This document shows, in pieces, positions 55,925-64,000 of a DNA stretch of 64,000 nucleotides. Numbering within the stretch: the stretch's first letter is position 1; each line of letters begins with the position of its first letter. The notes below the pieces were generated by a model. The model had not been told where the DNA came from, searched no databases, and saw nothing but the letters and a program-made list of their open reading frames with translations. This DNA is from Ceratodon purpureus (lineage: Eukaryota; Streptophyta; Bryopsida; Pseudoditrichales; Ditrichaceae). The stretch covers positions 19,857,321-19,921,320 of the forward strand of contig CM026424.1 of NCBI GenBank assembly GCA_014871385.1, given 5' to 3'. The position numbers and the translations under genes are program-made.

Positions 55925-56464
55925 ATGTTCACAGCCAGAATGTCGCAAAGTTTTCCGTCAAATCGTCCCACTAAGATAGGCGGTGAGCAACAGAGTGGTG
56001 ATGCAAGGAGGAACCGCACGAGAAGTTCATCAGAAGAAGACCGCAGGTACCATCGAGTGAGCAATGGCGTGTGGCAGACATTAAAGAGGTCGATGGTGCT
56101 CGAGGAGGACGAGGCGGAGAAGCGCTACTTCATCGAAACAGAAGACGATGTCTATATCACACCGCCTCAGAGTCCGCGAGAACTAACCAGTAATGACGAC
56201 CCCAGGATTCACGATCCAATCCTGTCAAGGACCGAAGTCTCGCAACGGCGGTACACCGCATCGCGCGCTCAGCTCATGCTGACCTTACATGACACTATAG
56301 TTAGAGATTTGACCAAGCCCGAGGCACAACGGCTGCCTGCAGCTGCTTTGGATGCAGAGAGAGTGCAAGGGCGCAGAAAGCATGTTATGTCGTATTTCCC
56401 AGGGTGCAATGGCAACCCGGGACACACAGTGAAATATGGGGTTCCTAAAGATGAGGCAAAGTAG
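55925..56464 (+). CDS. Hypothetical basic protein, about 175-180 aa
   Basis: A single open frame begins MFTARMSQ; the second Met (55940) gives MSQSFPSNRPTKIGG. It is rich in Arg, Ser and Glu, has a helical middle (VWQTLKRSMVLEEDEAEKRYF), a TPPQSPREL stretch that looks like a phosphorylation site, and an RYTASRAQLML segment. No intron is needed and no family is recognised. It may be disordered and nuclear. The MSQ start recalls the gene at 47047, which may be chance. Confidence 0.5.
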   Translation: MFTARMSQSFPSNRPTKIGGEQQSGDARRNRTRSSSEEDRRYHRVSNGVWQTLKRSMVLEEDEAEKRYFIETEDDVYITPPQSPRELTSNDDPRIHDPILSRTEVSQRRYTASRAQLMLTLHDTIVRDLTKPEAQRLPAAALDAERVQGRRKHVMSYFPGCNGNPGHTVKYGVPKDEAK

Positions 56465-57672
56465 ACTATTCCGTGAGGGATTTAGAGGATTGTCTAGATA
56501 GCTTCGGCGCAAGATAATTGATACTATGATTCCGTAACGAAGTTCCAGCACAATCGACCGTAGGTGGATCGTGCATGAGTTTTGTAAATTATTTTGTATC
56601 TATAAACATCGCTAATTATTGCACGAAAAATCTTGAATTCGAGGTACGGGTTTTAGATGCTGGGAATTCCATTCAGGTGCTTATTTAGACCTTAGCGTAA
56701 ACCAAAATTTAGTTTGAAAAACCACAAATGTGTGTACATATAGACTGAAATTAACAGCTTCATGCATCAGTTCCCTTTTCGGCCGAGTCTGGGACCAACA
56801 TTTATCAACTGATCAACTGTGTGCTCTGCATACTTAACTCGAATCGATTAAAATTGGTCAAGCTTCCAAAGAACAAGACAGTCCTTGAAGGACTTTAACG
56901 TGGTATAATGTGATTCTCACGGTCCTACACAGATTATAATATTCTGCGAATTTCCCTTGATAGATTTTTAGAATCATTGTCCGTAACAGTGCCTCAGAAC
57001 CAAGATCAGATGCCCGCCACCACATCGGGGAGTACCAAGAGAGGCTAAATATTTCAGAAAGGTTCACGCCTACGATTCACAGGTGTGCTCTGGACGAACG
57101 GTGACTCAACGCATATGAATACTTTCCAAAATTCGATATTACATCATGCAGCTCCAGCAACTGTATGTTGTATGGTATATTTAGCGGCCACCAGACAACG
57201 ACGGATATCCGACTCTAATAATCACCGGAAATAAGGGTTTACTTCAAAATGGCGAGGGTTCAACATGGTAACGATTTGAATGCTTGATTACTTATCCTAC
57301 ATATCCGTTGTCATAGATCTAATTGAATCGTCTCATTTTACGAAACTTTCCGATCGTTATGCAACGTCCACAAGAGGGATAAAGCATGCGATCCGAAGCA
57401 TAATCTTCACCTGACAACACAAAATCACCTTCATCAATGTTCAGCATCACAACTTACCGTACTAGTTTGATCACCTTTAGAAAGAGATTGTAAGTGACGG
57501 TCTAGTTAATTTGAACGGTTAACTCAACAATTTAGAATTAGGTCGGTGTTCTGAAGACAGAAGTATAAGAAGTCCAAGGTTCGCACGTCCATAGTGAAGA
57601 CTTTGATGTTTTCTCGTCACTTCACAACAGTGCTGTAAGATTATTCCAAACTTAGGACTGAGGCTTATCAAA
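56465..57672. other. No gene recognised
   Basis: AT-rich spacer without repeats that I can see. Confidence 0.5.
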
Positions 57673-58319
57673 ATGACATTCATAGATGGTATCCCCGAGG
57701 AGGTCGTTTTGAGGTTCATTCTTCCAAAGCTGAGAGCTCCACTCAATAGGCGGAATGAATGTGTGTGCGGCACTGTGATTGTGAAAGAGACTCTGAATAG
57801 ACTTAGACGGATTTGGGCATCTTCAGCTTTGTAGAAAACGACAATTGAATCCACCGCTGAATGGGCGGCATGGCGTCTTGCACGCTGGGAGGCTGAGCAA
57901 TACCAAGCAGAAGCCACGCGGAATGGTACGTTAATTCGATTGACCATTTGTGATTAAGTAGTGTGTTGCACTAAACCATTGAATTTTTTATGATTTCTGA
58001 ATTCCTGACTTCGGAACAAATTTGTTGTGATGCAGAATACACGCTAATGGACATCGATCCTACTCACCCCCTTTTCGGGAAGTCGGATGTGATGGAGAAT
58101 TTCATGATAAATTTAAACGCATTCGTGAAATCGAAAGCAATATGGGTGCACTGCAGGAGGCATCCTCCACTAACTGCTCGCGAGTTGCACTCCCCTTTGC
58201 GCGAGCTCTCCATACCGGAGCTTGTACGACTCCGGAATGTCCTGACAAAGTCGATGGGAGGTTACAACAAGGAATCAGCAGGGCAAATATGGGTGACGCC
58301 TCTTGATCGGCTGGAGTAA
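57673..58319 (+). pseudogene. F-box-like protein gene with an in-frame TAG
   Basis: The exons are 57673-57925 and 58036-58319 (GTACGT...GATGCAG), 179 codons in one phase, with a single TAG at 57832-57834 (codon 54). The start MTFIDGIPEEVVLRFILPKL resembles the first helices of an F-box. The sequence after the stop (STAEWAAWRLARWEAEQY, then DPTHPLFGKSDVMENFM in exon 2) has clear coding composition, so the frame was once read through. The likely state is a recently killed or truncated gene; readthrough is less likely. The domain after the F-box-like start is not recognised. Confidence 0.55.
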
Positions 58320-59424
58320 CGTTGATACAATACTTGATCGGCTTGAGTAACGGTTATACAATACTTTAGCCAGCCACAGCCCGATTCTCGCAATACTTTT
58401 GCAGTCAGTCTGAAAGTACTGGGCAGCGGCATTTGGCGCCGGCGTCATTCATCATAGGAAGTATGTTCCCTTTCGTGTCTAGGAAAATGGAAGGACACGG
58501 ATTAGGATCTCACCATTTTGTATTGCCATGTGTGATGCATCGACCATTGCACTTATCCTAAATAAAAGAACAATTATCGAATACACTACGACAAATTTAG
58601 ATGCAATGTGTTGTCCTTGTGGAGAAATAGAACTTGAACAAACAAATCATACAAGCCTCTTACAGCGTCGATTTCTAGGGCCCATTTGGATTATTTCTTG
58701 AAGGATACTGCTATTTGAATTCCATTCTCTGGAATTTCAAGAAACTGCATAATTTGCTGAGACATATTTTCAACGAGAAAAATTCAAAGTTACCCCATTC
58801 CTTCAATGTCAGATGAATGTGAATAATCTATTCCATAAAGACACACATTTCCGGATCCAAAAAGTTAGTACATCCAACTGAGACAAAGAAAAGTAATGAA
58901 AGTTTGTTGCCAAAGTTTAAAATGGTAACTTCTAACTGCCGCTATCATAAAGGAAATTCTACTGAAATAGTTATTCGGCTAAAATCATTAATTCTCTACC
59001 ATTAAAGAGATATTCTAGTCAGTATTTCAGATTTTGCTTACTTTCAAACTCACTGACACCGATATCGGTGACGGCTATTCCCATGTTGCTCAAAAACAAT
59101 CAAATGCATCAGTAGTTGGCGCCGGCGCAAGCACTGCAGTCCAACAAGATTTTCAAGTTCATCATAACTTCAACCTCTAAATGTACTAGCTGTAGTGTAC
59201 CGCACTGCCCAAATCAATTTGAAACGATGCAAAAACGGGCTCATATTTTTGAAATCAGCTAGTGGTCATATACTACTACTTCAAGGCTGAATCGTCCATA
59301 AGAACCAGTTCTCTCCCCTGGATCCATGAGTGTTTATTTTCAGCATTCGTAGTTTTGAGTGGTTGCTCGGCTTTTTTATGCGGGTTGCTTGTCGAGTTGA
59401 TCGTTGTCAAGTGACTCTGTAGTG
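58320..59424. other. No gene recognised
   Basis: Spacer with palindrome sites at 58434 and 59117. The last part is probably the promoter of the 59425 gene. Confidence 0.5.
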
Positions 59425-59958
59425 ATGGATGCTCCCGCGGTTACACCAGACTCTGATCAAGTCGTTCCGGTAGTAGAATCTCCGGATCATGGCAACGTGG
59501 TCCATAGCCCGTCGATATCGGCTAAAGCAGAGAATAGCCATTGCTCTGATACATTACGTGAGTTCATCTCAAACTCGAAACGTAGCGCATCTGTAGGCTG
59601 CGCGATTCCCGGACCTGAGTTTGACCCCGCCTCTCATCAGCCGGGTCCACTTTCATGCACACTCGGATGCTCGGACGATCGCAAGACCTTAAAGCGGGCA
59701 TGTCCTGCTCTGGTTTACCGGCGACGTAAACAGAAGGTGGTTGTGAAAGAGTTTCCTGCACCAACGACAGTCAGGCTTGCTGAGCAGCTAAGGTACAACT
59801 TAAGCCGGAGTCTCACGCTGGACGGTTCCAGTTCGCCGGAGCACACGCTAGCAGGGCGTGCATCTAGATTCCAGCGCATTGAGGCGGTGGGGAATGCTGA
59901 CAAGGATGCTAGTGTTGTTGCCGAAGAGCCTGGCACTCCACCCCTGCTGTCTGAGTAG
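59425..59958 (+). CDS. Hypothetical protein, 177 aa
   Basis: One open frame from the ATG at 59425 (MDAPAVTPDSDQVVPVVESP) to TAG. The N-terminus is acidic, followed by a basic patch (YRRRKQKVVVKEF) at about 96-110, a helical APTTVRLAEQLRYNLSRSL, and an acidic end. Composition and length suggest a real intronless gene, perhaps for a nuclear protein. No family is recognised. Confidence 0.5.
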   Translation: MDAPAVTPDSDQVVPVVESPDHGNVVHSPSISAKAENSHCSDTLREFISNSKRSASVGCAIPGPEFDPASHQPGPLSCTLGCSDDRKTLKRACPALVYRRRKQKVVVKEFPAPTTVRLAEQLRYNLSRSLTLDGSSSPEHTLAGRASRFQRIEAVGNADKDASVVAEEPGTPPLLSE

Positions 59959-61547
59959 TGAAGTCGCAGTACTACAGCTGAGAGTTATCATGTAGTGATA
60001 TTGCATCGTTGGATACTGACCAGGTGGAGACTTTCATTGTATTCGTAATAAAATTTCACTCACAGTCAGATCTTGACCAGTGGCATTGTTTCTATGGATT
60101 TTTTTACATGAGAATGATGAACATAAGTATGGCGCTGGCGCCAACTACACCTGGTCTTTGTCGAAGTCAGAACTCTGTTTCATTAGTTAAGTACGAGGCT
60201 GTTTCGTTAGCTCAAATTTTTTGATGTTTTCCGATATGTCTGGAGCCGCAGATTGTAGATTCCTTGCATAGTAACGGATTTATATATAAATTGAACGAAA
60301 TTTTAACAAATACTTGATCAATGTGAGTACCCTGTCTAAGAATTCTGCAATGGCGCCGGCGCCAGTTGCACTTCTGTTTCGTTTTTCTTGAGTTCTCTTT
60401 ACCCCAAATCACAGCAACTATGTCGAAGGATGTATGATGCATAAATTTAACCCAAGGACAATTAAGTTTATTGATACACCCTTTCAGGAATCACAATCTA
60501 TAAATCATTTTCTTGACGAATTTTTAATCAAATTTAATTCACAGAATTCAGAATTGTCAAGGTTAATTTTTTGTTGTGATAATTCCTGGCTTTATGCATT
60601 TTAGCTACGTGCAGCTTAGGTCCTTCAATTTAATTTGCGATCAAGTCATATCACGATTTCCTTTTTATATTTGAGACAATTCGAACTCTCTATTCCAAGG
60701 AGAACTAGTTACTTCACGATTTCCGATTCTCCCTCGTCTGGAAATATGTTCGGGTTTTGAAATAAAACCAGGTTCCCAATCAGTCCCCATCAATGCTTCG
60801 GAAAAAAATTTGTTTTATTCTTGACCATATTTGCATACCTATCCTTAATTTTCAATTTTCTCATTGTATACCTTAGATAATTGCTCTCAACAGTCAAAAT
60901 CTTATGTCACCAGTTTTAGCGCAAATTATGCGATTTAAGAGTGATTAATAGTGCTTGAGGGTTTATAAGTTAACTTATAATTAAAAAATAAATTATTAAG
61001 AAAAGATACTACTATTAAGAAACCACAATTAAGAAAAGATACTACTATAATAATATTGAACATTTTCGTTGGATCCCCTATACTTTGTTCGAACCACATC
61101 GACCTAAATTGAATACATGCATTTTAAGGAGAGATATTCTAACTAGAATCATGGTCAAAATATATTAATGTTTAGAAGTCAACTAACATTTACATTGTAA
61201 ATCCCAAAAGAGCATCATAGTCATTTACTGTATAATAAGACACACCTTATGCCATCTTTAAAACTAAACTAGGAATGCTGGAAAATATTATAATTAAACA
61301 TTAGTATATGATGCATATTCCAACGTACATTGTTTATTACCTTTGCACTTGAGTATTTCATTTAGTTCACAATTAGAGAGATTCATTTTATTTAGTTCAT
61401 AACTTGTTTTTTTTATTTTTACTTTTATTATATTTTTTTGGTTGATAACACATGAATTCTTAAAGGAGCTTATTATTCTTCTAAGTTGATGATGAGAATA
61501 CAAACACATTTCATTATATTAACGCCGTAGTTTAGCATGCATTAAGA
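59959..61547. other. Increasingly AT-rich non-coding DNA
   Basis: Palindrome sites at 60130 and 60351, then no features apart from AT-rich runs (ATTAAGAAAAGATACTACTA occurs twice near 61000). Confidence 0.5.
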
Positions 61548-61868
61548 CAATTTCAAAAATTTAAATTTATATCCTATATTTCAAAAATTTAAATTTATAT
61601 GCTATATTTCAAAAATTTAATTTTATATGCTATATTTCAGAAAATTAATTTTATATGCTATATTTCAAAAATTTAATTTTATATGCTATATTTCAAAAAT
61701 TTAATTTTATATGCTATATTTCAAAAAATGAATTTTATATGCTATATTTCAAAAATTTAATTTTATATGCTATGTTTCAAAATTTAATTTAATATGCTAT
61801 ATTTCAAAAATTTAATTTTATATGCTATATTTCAAAAATTTAATTTTATATGCTATATTTCAAAAATT
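61548..61868. repeat. 28-bp AT-rich minisatellite, about 11 copies
   Basis: The unit ATTTCAAAAATTTAATTTTA plus TATGCTAT recurs head-to-tail with single-base variants and one or two short units. Confidence 0.93.
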
Positions 61869-64000
61869 TCACAAAGCTCACCATTTCATTTGGAGAATAA
61901 AATTAAAAGATAAAATTTAAAACTTAATAATATTAAAAATTAATATTTCTTAAAAAAAGAAATTAATTTTTTACTTTCAAAATGATGTCATGTTCATTGT
62001 TGTACTCTCATGATGTCATAATTAAAAATGATGTAAAGTAAAACTTACGGATCGTTAAATACAAGCTCCTCCTAAATTCAAAACATTTATCATTTAATAT
62101 ACACTTGATTCAATGAATGAATCAAATTAATCAAAATGTTTAAATCATAGTGAATCAAAAAAATAAAAGTCAATAATTCATGTGTTAATATGGAGATATA
62201 TTAAAAGTAAATTCAATAAATAACTAAATAATTTATTGTTTATAATATAATTAGAAAAAAAGTAAATAGGTGAGATTGAAGGATATGGCTTCATTGTGTC
62301 AATGCCTGTCACATTGTTTTCGTTTCATACAACAACAAATGTGGTCTACTCTGAAGCAGAATCAGCCTATGAATTCCCTTCACACATGCTAAATAGTTCA
62401 CTTTGAAAGCACTACCTCGCAAAGGAAAATTAGATGTTTATCATAAACGCTTTTTTCGCAATAACGTCTTCTATATCGTAGCATCCATTTGCTCTTAGAT
62501 AGATGTAACCAAGTGCATGCACGGTTTAATAGAGACATTTTCAAAGCATTTCTTACAATTTATAAATCAAAAACGTTAACACAAAATATATTTATTTCGA
62601 ATCCTTATGTAATTGTACGCTTTGTTAACAATTTAAATCATATCATATTACTTTTACTTCGATAATTCTTTCAATTTCATGAAAGGTTCTAATTTGAATT
62701 AGCTAACGTAACATTAAAAAGATTCAAACTTATGAAGATATTAAAAAAAGAATTCAAACTTATAAAGATAATAAAAAAAAAAACATTCTAAAATTTGATT
62801 ATAAGATACAATGTCATACCAAGGTTTTTAGCTTTTACTACTATCATACCTTCAAAACTTTTTTAGATTGTAATACTTGTGTTTAATCTTCTTTTTGTTA
62901 CATTAATATCAATCTTTTTGTAAACATCATATGAATTGATTTTATTCAAACATCACATAATGAATAAAATAGCAAAAATGCACTCGAATTTGAAAAAAAA
63001 CTCACTTTTTAGTTCTTTAAAACTTTCATGCAACGCGCAAATGATTTATGACGAAATGATTGATTTAACAAAACCAAATTCTTCACGAATATTCTAAAAT
63101 TAAATATGCTTATTTTTATTTGAATATCTAAATCTAATATATTCAAGACTTTGATTTTTGTTTTAAAGCTTTATAAGTTTATTGAAAATATTTTATAGAT
63201 TTATTTTGCTCTTTTTGTTTTAAAAATCCCATTTGTAATTAATTAAATCATAAGACTTAGACTTGTAAAGCCTCAAGATTTTATACTATTTACGTTCTAA
63301 AGTTATTTAAGTGATTAAATGGATTAAATTTTTAAAAGTGAATATAAACGGAAAATAAAAAAATGTAAATTTTACTTCATTATATTTGTTTTTCAAATTT
63401 TAATCATTAAGTTATTTAAAAAGAAAAAAAAAATTTAAATAATCCAAATGCGAAGTTTCAATGGATTAAGATAATGAATTAGTTATTACTATTTGATGGA
63501 TTCATAAGATATATGTTACGACGATAATTCTCGGATATTGCAACTTATCACGTTTTTCGTAGGCTTCAAGCTTGAAGTATAGTTTCAAGGAGGTAGAGAA
63601 CAAAACGTAATGAGGAATTGGACGGCCTCCTCTGGTCCACATCTCAATAGGTGAAATCTACTGAAAGGGTATTTACCCATGACATGCAGAACCCAACTAT
63701 TCAATGATTTATATCAAATAAAGAAATGAAAATGAATGGAATATACTAAACCATATTGTCAAATATGCTTTTCTTGAAAAGCTTACTAAGTGAAGCTAAG
63801 AATATATAATGTAACATTAAAAGTTGTTCAATATGAGTGGCAAACGTGGTAAACATTTCATCGCATAATAAACATTTTAAATCAAAATAGTGGTTATTTA
63901 ACTAATTGCTCATTGTTATTGTATTTTAAATTACTGTTGAACCTCAGCAATTAACGAAATTGCACATTAAATTTCAATTGTAATTTGTATTTGCTTTCAA
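61869..64000. other. Very AT-rich DNA without recognisable genes
   Basis: Long A and T runs and no frame worth reporting. It may be a matrix-attachment-like or heterochromatic stretch, but nothing in the sequence proves either. Confidence 0.6.

Larger units (their letters stand above)
43289..60364. repeat. Dispersed 14-bp palindrome TGGCGCYGGCGCCA, 13 sites
   Basis: Exact sites (Y = T or C): 43289, 46269, 49119, 49913, 50609, 52771, 53622, 60130 and 60351. One-mismatch sites: 43854 (reverse form), 46618, 58434 and 59117. Each is 14 bp. Some lie in larger repeats, but 46269, 46618, 58434, 59117, 60130 and 60351 have different flanks. Many are followed by an A/T-C-C-A-T word. I found none in the rest of the window. 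Confidence 0.9.

Noticed and set aside
43289-60364. Giant-virus or other viral insertion as the origin of the palindrome block
   Set aside because: No viral hallmark gene was recognised, and at least two genes there have spliceosomal introns. The idea rests only on novelty.

Overview
The window is nuclear DNA of a plant. The genes have many short GT-AG introns, and several belong to plant families: a WAT1/EamA transporter, an AP2/ERF factor, a plant DHRS12-like dehydrogenase and a plastid-targeted protein. Plant-type LINE domains (DUF4283, zf-RVT) and split nuclear tRNA genes agree with this. The vasohibin-like gene and several unrecognised small genes point to a non-seed lineage such as a bryophyte or lycophyte, but that is inference and no species is claimed.

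Layout. 1-12.35 kb is transposon-rich. It holds a decayed PIF/Harbinger transposase, a small MITE, minisatellites, and an 8.3-kb LINE with a full-length EN-RT ORF2. The LINE sits inside a tRNA-Lys(CUU) gene with an 18-bp target-site duplication, and its ORF1 is cut by a 451-bp inverted-repeat insertion. 12.35-18.7 kb has no convincing gene; it holds a duplicated unit carrying a nested TIR element, and a GC-palindromic MITE. 18.7-20.4 kb is an ERF repressor-type gene. 20.4-26.4 kb is repeat and intergenic DNA with a second copy of the first MITE.

26.4-41.9 kb is the gene-dense core: a WAT1-related transporter (7 exons, minus), tRNA-Gly(CCC), a DHRS12-like short-chain dehydrogenase (10 exons, minus), a vasohibin/TTCP-like gene (10 exons, plus) and a predicted thylakoid-lumen LEA-like protein (2 exons, minus). 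All exon joins given were followed by reading frame, and the phases close.

42-60.4 kb holds small unrecognised plus-strand genes (a coiled-coil/RING-like gene, a broken F-box-like gene, two basic or acidic hypotheticals) and one on the minus strand. It also holds a complex segmental repeat array and at least 13 copies of a 14-bp GC palindrome, TGGCGCYGGCGCCA, that I did not find elsewhere in the window. 60.4-64 kb is very AT-rich, with a 28-bp minisatellite and no gene seen.

The strongest leads are the LINE insertion in the anticodon arm of tRNA-Lys, and the plant vasohibin-like protein, which keeps the His and Ser of the triad at the expected spacing but has Ser where the catalytic Cys belongs. 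The confined palindrome family is third. The protein-coding genes do not form an evident pathway; they look like ordinary neighbours in a eukaryotic chromosome.
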